Source: CAVQMC01 sp963713505
Lineage (GTDB): Bacteria > Bacteroidota > Ignavibacteria > Ignavibacteriales > Ignavibacteriaceae
Assembly (NCBI GenBank): GCA_963713505.1
Contig: CAVQMC010000025.1
Span: 186,001 to 250,000 of the forward strand
Direction: 5' to 3'
DNA length: 64,000 nt
Within the stretch, counting starts at the first letter, position 1. The number at the start of each line of letters is the position of its first letter. The translations under genes were made by a program, and so were the position numbers. The notes under the pieces were generated by a model. The model made no database searches and was not told the DNA's origin. It was given only the letters and a program-made list of their open reading frames with translations. Shown one piece after another: positions 53,938 through 63,896 of the stretch.

Positions 53938-55600
53938 ATGAATTCCATTGGTCTATCATTTGTGGATTGGCTGATTATTGCAATTTATTTTGCATTTGTA
54001 ATCGGCTTAGGGTTTTATCTTAAAAAATTTACTAAAAGTGAAGAAGACTTTTTTCTGGCGGGCAGAAAAAATAGTTCATGGGTAGCCGGTTTAGCATTTT
54101 TATCTGCTAATCTTGGTGCGCTTGAATTAATGGGAATGACGGGAAATACTTTTAAATATGGAATGTATGTTGCACATTTTTATTGGATAGGTGCAATTCC
54201 TGCAATGCTGTTTCTAGGAATTTATATGATGCCTTTTTATTACAGCAGCAGGATCAAATCAGTACCCGGATATTTAAAACTTCGTTTTGATGAAAAAACA
54301 AGAGTACTTAATGGTTTTGCATTTGCTAGTAATGACTCTGCTTGTTTCCGGAATAAATCTTTATGCAATGGCTTTGGTGCTACATACTTTTTTAGGCTGG
54401 AATTGGGATATCAGTATGTGGGCTTCAGCTATAACAGTTGCATTTTATGTTGGATTAAGCGGCCTTTTATCAGCAATCTTCACGGAGATAATTCAATTCT
54501 TTCTAATTTGGTTCGGTTTATTTTTAGTTTCAATATTAGGTATTCTAGAAATTGGTAGTGTACACGAAATTTTTGCAAGAATTCCCGAATCGTTTAACCA
54601 TCTATGGGCTAACTCTGCAGATCCTTCAGCTAATGGAATGATGGTCTCTTGGGGCGGGATTGTTTTAGGATTAGGATTTGTACTTTCATTCGGATACTGG
54701 ACAACCGACTTTTTAGTTGTTCAAAGAGCATTTTCTGCTAAAGATTTAAGAACTGCGAGAATGACTCCGATCCTTGCATCATTTTTTAAAATGGCAATTC
54801 CTTTTATTGTAATTTTAGCAGGACTTATTGCTATTGTTCTTGCAAACGATCCTCACAGCGGATTTGCACTTTTAAAAGACGGCGGACAAATAAATTATGA
54901 CTCTGCACTTCCTTTATTAATTGCAAGGTATTATCCCAGTGGATTAATTGGTTTAGGTGTTACAGCCTTACTTGCAGGTTTTATGGCAGGGCAGGCAGGC
55001 AATATTAGTGCATTTAATACGGTTTGGACATATGATATTTACAAATCAGTTTTAAATAAAAATGCAACCGATGCACACTTACTTTGGATGGGAAGGGCTG
55101 CTACAATCGTTGGAGTTGCTATTAGTTTGGTTACAGCTTACTGGGCTAAAAGTTTTCCAAGTATTATGGATTATATGCAGGCAATATTTTCTTGGGTTAA
55201 TGCACCGCTTTTTGCTACTATGCTTTTAGGAATGTTCGTTGTTTGGATAACTCCGAACGGAGCATTCTGGGGTTTAATTGCAGGTATGGGTTCATCTTTT
55301 ACTCTTTATCTTGCTGTTAAATTTAATTGGATAAACCAAAGCATTATAACAATGTCAAATGCATCAAGTGTTATGGCTGCAAACTTCTGGCGTGCCTGGT
55401 GGGCATGGGTTATTTGTTTTTTGGTTACTATTCTAATCAGCATTTTTACAAAGAAAAAACCGAAAGAAGAACTTGTTGGATTAGTAAAAGGATTAACCGA
55501 AGAAACAGTTGCAAAAGATGTTGTTATTTATAAAAAACCGGAATTCTATGCAATCATATCTTTCATAGTTTTAATAATATTAAATATTATTTACTGGTAA
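53938..55600 (+). CDS. Sodium:solute symporter (SSS family), one frameshift
   Basis: The N-terminal part has LSFVDWLIIAIYFAFVIGLG, KSEEDFFLAGRKNSSW (SSS signature) and NLGALELMGMTGN. The frame breaks near 54320; removing one A gives FAFAVMTLLVSGINLYAMAL and continues to 55600. The C-terminal part has ALLAGFMAGQAGNISAFNTVWTYDIY (read around residue 355), matching the sodium-site region of the family. About 13-14 TMs and ~553 residues, full length. The sugar or other substrate is not identifiable, although the SGLT/YidK-like look suggests sugar. The 67-residue gene follows after 12 bases. Confidence 0.88.
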
Positions 55601-55612
55601 AGGAGTTTAATA

Positions 55613-55816
55613 ATGAAACCTATCTGGTATTTTGTAGGATTAATTTTAGCTATAATGGGAGGAATTATTTTAATCTCCGGGATTGTAAATTTAATTAATC
55701 CGCCTGAAAGTAAAATAGTATTGTCTGAAAAACATCCCGACATATGGTGGGGCGCAATTATGCTGGTGGTAGGTATTATTTATATTATAAAAAATAGGAA
55801 AGTTAAAATAGAATAA
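55613..55816 (+). CDS. Small two-TM membrane protein downstream of the symporter
   Basis: The product has 67 residues. TM1 is WYFVGLILAIMGGIILISGI and TM2 is WWGAIMLVVGIIYII, joined by a short NPPESKIVLSEKHPD loop, with a basic end. AAGGAG precedes the ATG. Position 12 bases after the symporter suggests an accessory subunit, which is inference. Confidence 0.65.
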   Translation: MKPIWYFVGLILAIMGGIILISGIVNLINPPESKIVLSEKHPDIWWGAIMLVVGIIYIIKNRKVKIE

Positions 55817-55871
55817 GAATTTTATCAAAAAGTTTGATCTATTTTTAATTTAATACTTGCAGGGGGTATTC

Positions 55872-57653
55872 ATGCAAAATGAAAGTTCAGGAGAGAACAA
55901 ACTAAATACAAATCCTAATAATGAAATCAACTTTTCCGAAGTGGATTATGATACAGTAACAGATAGATTAAGAAAACATCAAGATCTTTATTATGCGGTT
56001 ATAGGCGGATTTCTCTCAATGTTAATTAGTGCAATAATCTGGGCGATTATTACTGTTGCAACTAAACATCAAATTGGCTACATGGCTATAGGTGTTGGTT
56101 TTTTAGTAGGATTAACTGTAAGGTTTTTTGGTGCTGGAATTGATAAGATATACGGAATTATTGGAGCATTATTTGCATTATTTGGATGTTTGTTAGGAAA
56201 TTTATTTAGTCAAATTGGATTTATATCTATAGAACAATCAATTGGTATTGTCGATGTCGTGTCGCTTCTTAAATTAGAATTGATACCCGAAATTATTGCA
56301 CAATCATTTCAACCCGTTGATTTGTTATTTTATGGATTTGCTTTATATGAAGGTTATCGTTTTTCCTTTAGACCTGTTACAAAAAATTTATTTGAAAAAT
56401 TAAAAAATCCGGAATTTGAACCCTTCTCTCCCAAATCAAATTTAAGAAAACCAATAGCTGTAATTAGTATTATTTCAATTGCAGTTTTTTATATTATTAT
56501 TTCTAGGAATATAAACGGAGTTAAAACTTTTTATTATGACACAGGTGAGAAATTATCGAAAGGCCAAATCCAAAATGGAAATAGACAGGGGCAATGGATA
56601 TCTTGGAATAAGAATGGCTCTAAACAGTCCGATGGATTTTTTGTCGATAATGAGCCTGACAGCATTTGGAAATGGTATAATGAAAATGGGAAGGTAATAA
56701 AAATTGGGCATTATAAAAGGGGATTAGAACATGGTACTTGGATAAATTATTTTGATTCTGGAATAGTCTCTGATTCGGTTTATTTTCTTGATGGCAGGAT
56801 GTATGGTTTAACCAAATCATATTATCCCGATGGTAAATTGTTTATGAAAGGTTTTTATAATAGAAATGAATATGACAGTACCTGGGAAATGTACTATGAA
56901 AATGGTAAACTAAAATCTTTTGGGAACTACAGGGATGGAGGTGTATACGGCATCTGGAAACTTTATTATGATACCGGAAAATTATCTGAAATTGATCGCT
57001 ATATTTCTAATAATTCTATTGAAATTATTGAGGCTTGGGACTGGACAGGAAAACATATAGTAAGAAAAGGAAACGGTATTTATCAAAATTATAATAATTA
57101 TGGAAATTTATTAAGCCAGGGGAAAATTAAGAACGGGAAAAAAATTGGTGTATGGATTAATTATTATGAAAACGGAAAAATTAAAGAGAAAGGTCATTTT
57201 GAAAATAATGTTTATTTTATTGATAGTTATTATAAACGCAATGGCGAAAAGTTAATTCAGAATGGTAAAGGAATATATTCCGTTTATGCTGATGATGGTA
57301 AAACAATAATTTTAAATGGAAAAGTTCTAAATGGATTGAGAAACGGTACATGGAATGTTTTAAATCCTTTAAGCCAAAACGTAATTCAAACATTAAATTA
57401 TGTAAAAGGAAAAATGAACGGAATACAAGAAACTTATTACGATTCCGGAGAACTAGCTTCAAAAGGATTAATGGAAAATGATTTAAAAGAAGGTGAATGG
57501 ATTTGGTATAATGACAATGGAACTATTAACTCAAAGGTGAACTTCGTTCACAATAAGAAAGATGGTAAACAAATTTTATGTGATAACTATGGTGAGACAT
57601 TAAAAGAAGAGTACTATGACAAAGGGAAATTAATTAAGGAACTCATTCTCTAA
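55872..57653 (+). CDS. Membrane protein with YwqK/MORN-like repeats
   Basis: The product has 593 residues from ATG 55872 with GGGGGT before it. Residues ~40-150 carry four hydrophobic segments (AVIGGFLSMLISAIIWAII; IIGALFALFGCLLGNLF), and another TM at ~200-217. From ~222 to the end there are ~14 repeats of the YwqK type (YYDTGEKLSKGQIQNGNRQG, GTWINYFDSG, YYENGKLKSFGNYRDG). Annotation pipelines often call such repeats YwqK-family antitoxin, but no toxin neighbour is seen and MORN-like binding or scaffolding is more likely. Confidence 0.8.
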   Translation: MQNESSGENKLNTNPNNEINFSEVDYDTVTDRLRKHQDLYYAVIGGFLSMLISAIIWAIITVATKHQIGYMAIGVGFLVGLTVRFFGAGIDKIYGIIGALFALFGCLLGNLFSQIGFISIEQSIGIVDVVSLLKLELIPEIIAQSFQPVDLLFYGFALYEGYRFSFRPVTKNLFEKLKNPEFEPFSPKSNLRKPIAVISIISIAVFYIIISRNINGVKTFYYDTGEKLSKGQIQNGNRQGQWISWNKNGSKQSDGFFVDNEPDSIWKWYNENGKVIKIGHYKRGLEHGTWINYFDSGIVSDSVYFLDGRMYGLTKSYYPDGKLFMKGFYNRNEYDSTWEMYYENGKLKSFGNYRDGGVYGIWKLYYDTGKLSEIDRYISNNSIEIIEAWDWTGKHIVRKGNGIYQNYNNYGNLLSQGKIKNGKKIGVWINYYENGKIKEKGHFENNVYFIDSYYKRNGEKLIQNGKGIYSVYADDGKTIILNGKVLNGLRNGTWNVLNPLSQNVIQTLNYVKGKMNGIQETYYDSGELASKGLMENDLKEGEWIWYNDNGTINSKVNFVHNKKDGKQILCDNYGETLKEEYYDKGKLIKELIL

Positions 57654-57920
57654 ATATTAAGTCTCCTTTTAAAATTTTAGTTTTAATTTATTGATTTGCA
57701 AGTAATTCGCTGATTCAAAATACTTTTTTTATTTAATTAAATTTAATGTTAAGAAATTCAAATATCATTTTATGTGTAATATTTAAATTTTTTATCCAAC
57801 TCCTCAATTATTTTAATACTCAAAATAAAGAAAAAGCCAAAAAATCCGATAATATAAGTAAAAATTCACCGCTGCCTATAGAAAAGGTGAAGAATAATAT
57901 AAATCCGGATAACTTATATT

Positions 57921-60900
57921 TTGGGAAGAACATTAAAAGATAGCCAAATTCGAATACTTTTGATTATTGATGATCAAAAGATTTCAGATATTCTTCAAAC
58001 CGAAATCAAAAAATCATACAAAAAGAGTATATGTAAAGGATTAAATTCAAATTCAGAAGTAATTGAACAACTTGATCAATTTCATCCTGATATAATTATT
58101 TATTATTTATTAAATGAAAACCCCACATGTAAAATTGTTTTTGATAAAATAAATTCAATTGCTTTTCAAATTCCAATAATAATATTATCTACTTATAATA
58201 AAGAAGATGAAGCAATAAAATGTGTAGAAGAAGGTGCGGCGGACTATATTTTAGTTGAACAGTTGAAAAGAATTAATCCGGCAATTTTAAATGCAGTTCG
58301 AATTAAAAATGATAGAATAGAATTAAAACATTCCGAACATGATTTAAACGAATATGAAAAATATATAAATAAATACAGGCAGTGGGAAAAAAATATTCCG
58401 GGTATGGTTTATCAATTTGTTCTGCGTCCTGATGGAAATTATTCATTTACTTATGTTAGCTCAGCTGCACGTAATTTATTTGGGGTAGAGCCTGAAGTTG
58501 TCGTTCAGGATATTAATAATTTACTTGATATTGTTCATCCGGATGATTATGAAAAATTGACTAAAGCTATTTTTGATTCTGCAGCAACCTTAAAAACTTT
58601 TAAACAAGATTCCCGTTTTTTAATCAATAATGAATTAAAATGGTATAGATTTATTTCTCAGCCGAAACTTCAAGCTAACGGTGAAATAATTTGGGATGGT
58701 TTCCTGATGGATAATACCGAAAACAAACATCTTGAGGATGAACTTGTAGAAGAAAGAAAACAAATTCAATTGCTTTTGGGCGAGCTTAAAAAATACAGCG
58801 GTAATGATGAAAATATAAATGATAAGCCTAATTCAAAAACAAAAGAAAAAAATAATGTTCATTATAGTTATCCATTTATTACCAAAGCTTTAACTGATCA
58901 AAGCCGTTTCAATATTTTAATGGATAACATGCCTGAGTCAATTTATTTTACAGATACGGAAGGCAGATTTATTAAGGTAAATAAACATTTTGTAAATAAG
59001 GTTGGTGAGACATCAGATTATAGTGTAGTTGGGAAAACTGCTTTTGATTTCTTCGATCCGGCTCATGCTAGTGAATCAAGGAATGATGAATTAAACATTA
59101 TCAAAACCGGAAAACCAATTATTAACAAAATTGAAAAAGAAATATGGCCTTCCGGCAAAATTACATGGGTTTCCACTACTAAAGTTTTATTCAATGATAG
59201 TAATAAAAAGATATTGGGTACATTTGGAATTTCAAGAGATATTACCAAATCTAAATTAATGGAAGAGGCATTAGCTCAAGAACATAATCTAATGAGAGAA
59301 CTGATTGATGCAATTCCGGAAAGAATTTATGTAAGAGATAATAAAGGCAAATTTATTTTAAATAATACTACTGATCTTCAATTTTACGGAATTAAATCTC
59401 AAGAGGAAATTAGAGGTAAAGATGATTTTGATTTCTATGATAAAAACTATGCTTCGGAATTTTTGGAAGAAGATAAAGCAATAATTCGAACAAGGATGCC
59501 TGTTTTAAATAAGGAATCAAAATTGAGAAATTCTTTGGATGAATATAAATGGTTCGTTTCAACTAAAGTTCCATTAAGTAATATTCATGGTGAAACTTCA
59601 GGGATGGTTGGTATTTGTCATGAAATAACTAACCGAAAAAAAATGGAATCTGCTTTAATTGCCAGTGAAGAAAAACTATCCAATACGCTAAAAATTGCAA
59701 AAATTGCTTATTGGGATTTTGATGTAGTTCAGGATAAATTCACATTTAATGATCAATTTTATGCTTTACTGAGAACAACTGCAGAAAAAGAAGGCGGATA
59801 CCAAATGTCCGCAATACAGTATGCACAGCGTTTTGTTCATCCGGATGATGCATATATTGTTGGTAAAGAAGTTCAAAAGTCAATTGAAACAACCGATCCG
59901 AATTACAGCAATCAACTGGAACACAGAATCATATACGCGGACGGAGAGGTAGGTTATTTTAGTGTAAAATTTTATGTGATTAAAAATGACAAAGGTATAA
60001 CTGTAAAAACATTCGGTGCCAATCAAGATATTACAAAGAGAAAAAAAGCTGAAGATGCATTGGCGTCAAGTGAATATTTTTTAAGAAAATCACAAAAAAT
60101 AGCTCAGCTAGGGTCTTACAGTTTAGATCTAAATACAAGTATTTGGGAAAGTTCTGAAATATTAAACGAAATATTTGGATTTAAAAATAATGCACCCAAA
60201 GATTTAGATGAATGGGTGAACCTTATTCATCCTGAAGACAGAGAAAATGTTGTAGAAGATTTTAATAAAAAGGTTTTTATAGAACATCAAAGATTTGAAA
60301 AACAATATCGTATTATAAGATTAAGTGATAATCAGGAAAGATGGATACTAAGCACCGGGGATCTTGAATTTGATAACAATGATAATCCGGTGAGATTAAT
60401 CGGAACAACACAAGACATAACGGAACGTGTTTTGAGAGAAAGAGAAAAACATGAACTTGAAAAGCAATTAATTATTAGAAATAAAGAACTGGAAAAAACA
60501 CTTCAAAATTTAAAACAAATGCAAGGCACTGTAGTTCAATCGGAAAAGATGGCTTCAATTGGTCAACTTACTGCTGGAATTGCTCATGAAATAAATAATC
60601 CGCTGGCTTTTGTATCGAGTAATATTAACAGACTTAAAGAATATTTCGAGGATACAATTCTGCTATTAAATAAGTGGATTGAATTAGGCCATAAAATTAA
60701 AACTGAAAATAAATGGATACAGGATTTAAGTACTATAGAGGAATTTTCTGAAGAGATTGATCTTAATTTTATTCTTGAAGATTTTGATTCCATGTTAAAA
60801 AGTATAAATGAAGGTACTCAAAGAATTAAAAAAATTGTTGAAGGATTAAGAGGGTTTGCTCATATATCTGATGCTTCCTTTGCTGCAGCTTCCATAAATC

Positions 60901-61340
60901 AAGCAATAGATGATACTTTAACAATTGTTTGGAATGAACTGAAATATAAAGCCGAAATTAAAAAAGAATTTGACGATTTGCCCGAGATAATTTGTAATAT
61001 CGGAGAAATTAAACAAGTTCTTGTAAATTTACTTGTAAATGCTGCTCATTCAATAAAAGAAAAAGGTCTAATCAGTATTTCAACAAAAACAGCCGGCGAA
61101 TGGGTTTTCATTAATATTAGAGATACGGGCAGCGGCATTTCAAATGAAAATTTAAAACGTATTTTTGATCCATTCTTCACTACTAAAAAAATAGGGAAGG
61201 GAACAGGATTAGGTTTATGGGTTTCTTCATCTATTATTGAAAAACACGGCGGTTTGCTGTCTGTAAATAGTGAAGTTGGTGTGGGCAGTACATTTACTAT
61301 TAAACTCCCGATTAAACAAAAACAATTAGAGAAAGTTTAG
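57921..61340 (+). CDS. Multi-PAS hybrid-type sensor histidine kinase with pseudo-receiver
   Basis: The open frame has 1139 residues from TTG 57921. Residues ~8-125 are a receiver-like domain with the IIDDQ pocket, but the phospho-acceptor position reads PDIIIYYLL (Tyr for Asp). Five PAS units follow at about 145-270, 325-450, 455-580, 590-720 and 725-845, each ending in an xDITxRK-type PAC motif. A coiled coil leads to the H-box GIAHEINNPLAF (~residue 890) and HATPase boxes at ~1010-1130 (NLLVNAAHSIKE; DTGSGISNENL; GTGLGLWVS). No TM is seen, so it is cytoplasmic. The true start may be ATG 57746, joined by skipping one A near 57938 (NLYFGKNIKDSQIRILL). It heads a three-gene operon. Confidence 0.87.
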   Translation: MGRTLKDSQIRILLIIDDQKISDILQTEIKKSYKKSICKGLNSNSEVIEQLDQFHPDIIIYYLLNENPTCKIVFDKINSIAFQIPIIILSTYNKEDEAIKCVEEGAADYILVEQLKRINPAILNAVRIKNDRIELKHSEHDLNEYEKYINKYRQWEKNIPGMVYQFVLRPDGNYSFTYVSSAARNLFGVEPEVVVQDINNLLDIVHPDDYEKLTKAIFDSAATLKTFKQDSRFLINNELKWYRFISQPKLQANGEIIWDGFLMDNTENKHLEDELVEERKQIQLLLGELKKYSGNDENINDKPNSKTKEKNNVHYSYPFITKALTDQSRFNILMDNMPESIYFTDTEGRFIKVNKHFVNKVGETSDYSVVGKTAFDFFDPAHASESRNDELNIIKTGKPIINKIEKEIWPSGKITWVSTTKVLFNDSNKKILGTFGISRDITKSKLMEEALAQEHNLMRELIDAIPERIYVRDNKGKFILNNTTDLQFYGIKSQEEIRGKDDFDFYDKNYASEFLEEDKAIIRTRMPVLNKESKLRNSLDEYKWFVSTKVPLSNIHGETSGMVGICHEITNRKKMESALIASEEKLSNTLKIAKIAYWDFDVVQDKFTFNDQFYALLRTTAEKEGGYQMSAIQYAQRFVHPDDAYIVGKEVQKSIETTDPNYSNQLEHRIIYADGEVGYFSVKFYVIKNDKGITVKTFGANQDITKRKKAEDALASSEYFLRKSQKIAQLGSYSLDLNTSIWESSEILNEIFGFKNNAPKDLDEWVNLIHPEDRENVVEDFNKKVFIEHQRFEKQYRIIRLSDNQERWILSTGDLEFDNNDNPVRLIGTTQDITERVLREREKHELEKQLIIRNKELEKTLQNLKQMQGTVVQSEKMASIGQLTAGIAHEINNPLAFVSSNINRLKEYFEDTILLLNKWIELGHKIKTENKWIQDLSTIEEFSEEIDLNFILEDFDSMLKSINEGTQRIKKIVEGLRGFAHISDASFAAASINQAIDDTLTIVWNELKYKAEIKKEFDDLPEIICNIGEIKQVLVNLLVNAAHSIKEKGLISISTKTAGEWVFINIRDTGSGISNENLKRIFDPFFTTKKIGKGTGLGLWVSSSIIEKHGGLLSVNSEVGVGSTFTIKLPIKQKQLEKV

Positions 61341-61350
61341 AAATTAAATT

Positions 61351-62565
61351 ATGACAGAAGAATTATTAAAACCGGATAAAGCAAATAATCCAAGCTTGGT
61401 AATTATTGATGATGAAGAAGATATTTTAAGATCACTTAGAAGTTTATTCAGACATGATAAATATAAAATGCACTACTTTACATCCGGATTACAAGCTCTT
61501 AAGTTTTTAGAAAATAATAATGTTGATGTAATTATTTGCGATATGAGAATGCCGGAAATTTCCGGGCCGAATATTTTGGAAAAATCCACGAAATTAAATC
61601 CTACTGCAATTAGAATAATTCTAAGCGGATTTGAAGAAAAACAAATAGTACTGAATACAATTCAAAAAGGTTTTGCACAGCATTATATTATGAAACCATG
61701 GGATGATGAGCAGCTTAAAAGCATAGTTCGGGAATCCATGTCTTTTCAGGATGAACTAAGGAAAAAACATTTACTCAAAATAATGCATGATTTTAATAAT
61801 CTTCCATCACCTCCCAAACTGCATTCAAAATTAGTAAATATTCTTAAGTCGGAAACCAAATCGCATAAACTTATCGCAAATGAAATAGAAAAAAGTCCTG
61901 CGCTTGTTGCCAAATTATTAAGAATATCAAATTCTGTTTTTTACGGTGCACGTAAGCAAATATCTAATGTGTATGAGGCACTGACTTTTATAGGCACCGA
62001 GTTTGTACTTGGTATTGTATTAGGTCTAGAAAGTTTTGAGACCATTAAAGGATGCGGTGATTTCTTGGTAATGAAACAAATTGAATTAATACGTGAAAGA
62101 TCAATTGTAAGAGCACACATAGCAAGAGAAATTTCTGTACTTTGGTCCAAAGAAAAAAAGCAGCACGAAATTTATGTTGCGGCGCTTTTGCTCGATATAG
62201 GTTTGATTCTTCAGATTTGTTCTTACCAGGAAAAATTTAACGAATTTCATAAAGAATACAATCAGAATAATAAACCGGTTTATTCAATAGAAAAAGAATT
62301 ATTTCAAAATACACACGATGAAATCGGTGCCGCTCTTTTAACTTTTTGGAATTTTCCTACTGATATAATAACTGCAGTTGCAAATCATCATCGTTATACG
62401 GGCGATGATTCTTTAACAACTATTGTTCAGTTGGCTGATGCATTGGTACTGGAAAAAGATTCCTTACCTCATGATCCCAAAATTGATGAATTAATTTATG
62501 AATGGGAGCCTAAGTTAAATGATAAAATACAGAAATTAGAAAATTCAACCAGTCTTTTTGTTTAA
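61351..62565 (+). CDS. Response regulator with HDOD output domain
   Basis: The product has 404 residues. Residues ~14-130 are a receiver with IIDDEE, phospho-acceptor Asp64 in ICDMRMPE, and MKPWD. Residues ~150-350 form an HDOD domain (LPSPPKLHSKLVNIL; PALVAKLLRISNS; VYEALTFIGTEFV), where the usual LLHDIG is LLLDIG. HDOD proteins act in signalling without hydrolase activity, often in stress or c-di-GMP circuits. It begins 10 bases after the kinase gene and is its probable partner. Confidence 0.88.
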   Translation: MTEELLKPDKANNPSLVIIDDEEDILRSLRSLFRHDKYKMHYFTSGLQALKFLENNNVDVIICDMRMPEISGPNILEKSTKLNPTAIRIILSGFEEKQIVLNTIQKGFAQHYIMKPWDDEQLKSIVRESMSFQDELRKKHLLKIMHDFNNLPSPPKLHSKLVNILKSETKSHKLIANEIEKSPALVAKLLRISNSVFYGARKQISNVYEALTFIGTEFVLGIVLGLESFETIKGCGDFLVMKQIELIRERSIVRAHIAREISVLWSKEKKQHEIYVAALLLDIGLILQICSYQEKFNEFHKEYNQNNKPVYSIEKELFQNTHDEIGAALLTFWNFPTDIITAVANHHRYTGDDSLTTIVQLADALVLEKDSLPHDPKIDELIYEWEPKLNDKIQKLENSTSLFV

Positions 62566-62566
62566 T

Positions 62567-63778
62567 ATGATGTCATACAAAGAAAATAATAAAATACTTT
62601 ATGTTGATGATGAAGAAGAGTTGTTGAAATCATTTAAATCTTTAATGCGAAAAGAAAAATGTACGGTAGTTACTCTGTCTAATTCAGCAAAAATTGAAAA
62701 TATATTGGAAGAGAATGGTCCATTTGCCGTGGTTCTTTCAGATCAGCGAATGCCGAATTATGACGGTGTTAAAGTTCTTGAATTATGCAAAGCTAAATCT
62801 GCAGAAACTATCAGGGTTTTGGTTACAGGTTATGCAGATCAAAAGGATACTATAAGAGCTGTAAATATCGGTGGAATTAATTCATATATTTCAAAACCCT
62901 GGGAAGATGAAAATATAAAAAGAAATATTAGAGAATGGATTACACAATATAACTTACGATCTGAAAATAAATATTTATTAAAAGCTCTTGATGAAGAAAA
63001 TGAAAAATTAAATGAATTACTGGAAGGAACTGTTGCTCAAACAGTAAAAGTCCTTGGTGATATAGCGAGTCATGTAGCACCTAAAATTGCATCTTATAGT
63101 GAAAAAGTTAAAGTAATAGGTAATTCCTTTTTACAAAACTTAACCGAAATTTCTTTTGAAGAAAGATGGGAAATAATGAGGTCGCTGGATCTTTTTAACC
63201 TTGGAATAACTCTTTTACCCGTTTCTGTTCTCGCAAATATTAATAAGAACGGAATAGATGAAATTGATAAATCTATTGTTGCTGCAAATCATCATTTGCT
63301 TGCTGCAGGGCTTCTAAAAAACATTCCGAGATTCGAAAATATTGCTAAAATAATAGAACTCCAATCAAAAAATTACGATGGTTCGGGAGAACCTAAAAAT
63401 GAAATAATAAGCGGAAAAGAAATTCCATTAGGTTCACGTATTTTAAAAATATTGAATGATTTAGTTAAATCGTCTGGTAGTTCTTCGGGTGTAAAAGATA
63501 TTTTGCTTAAGATGGAAAGTCAAGAATATAAATATGATGTTGAATTAATTCAATCAATCCGGCAAAATTTAACGAATAAACCTTTAGCTTCAGGTGAAGA
63601 ACATTTGCCGGTTACAAAACTTAAGCCTGGAATGATTGTTCTAAAAGATATATATACAATTAATGGACATCAGCGTCTTCTAAAAGCTGGCTCAATTCTT
63701 ACGGATACATTCATCAATATCCTTCGACAGTGGCATAAAAGAGATCCAATTGCCGAACCGATTAAAATTAGTAACTAG
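62567..63778 (+). CDS. Response regulator with degenerate HD-GYP-like output domain
   Basis: The product has 403 residues from ATG 62567, just after the previous stop. An in-frame TTG at 62558 is less likely. The receiver (residues ~9-125) has YVDDEEE, Asp59 in LSDQRMPN and SKPWED. The ~180-320 region follows the RpfG layout, but LHDIGK is LDLFNLGITLLP and HHExxDGSGYP is LQSKNYDGSGEP, so the metal-binding His/Asp set is lost. IPLGSRILKI keeps the family end. Residues ~345-400 (VTKLKPGMIVLKDIY) resemble the small domain found with HD-GYP proteins. It probably binds rather than degrades cyclic di-nucleotides. Confidence 0.82.
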   Translation: MMSYKENNKILYVDDEEELLKSFKSLMRKEKCTVVTLSNSAKIENILEENGPFAVVLSDQRMPNYDGVKVLELCKAKSAETIRVLVTGYADQKDTIRAVNIGGINSYISKPWEDENIKRNIREWITQYNLRSENKYLLKALDEENEKLNELLEGTVAQTVKVLGDIASHVAPKIASYSEKVKVIGNSFLQNLTEISFEERWEIMRSLDLFNLGITLLPVSVLANINKNGIDEIDKSIVAANHHLLAAGLLKNIPRFENIAKIIELQSKNYDGSGEPKNEIISGKEIPLGSRILKILNDLVKSSGSSSGVKDILLKMESQEYKYDVELIQSIRQNLTNKPLASGEEHLPVTKLKPGMIVLKDIYTINGHQRLLKAGSILTDTFINILRQWHKRDPIAEPIKISN

Positions 63779-63896
63779 ATTATAATATTTGATCATTTCC
63801 ATTTTAATTATTGAAAAATAATATTCTTATCATAGCTAACCTTTAGATAAATTACTAAATTATTATTCTATATATTTTAGATTGCGCATAATTAAA

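Noticed and set aside
55872..57653. Toxin-antitoxin system suggested by YwqK repeats
   Set aside because: The antitoxin name is a legacy label for these repeats; no toxin-like gene lies next to it.
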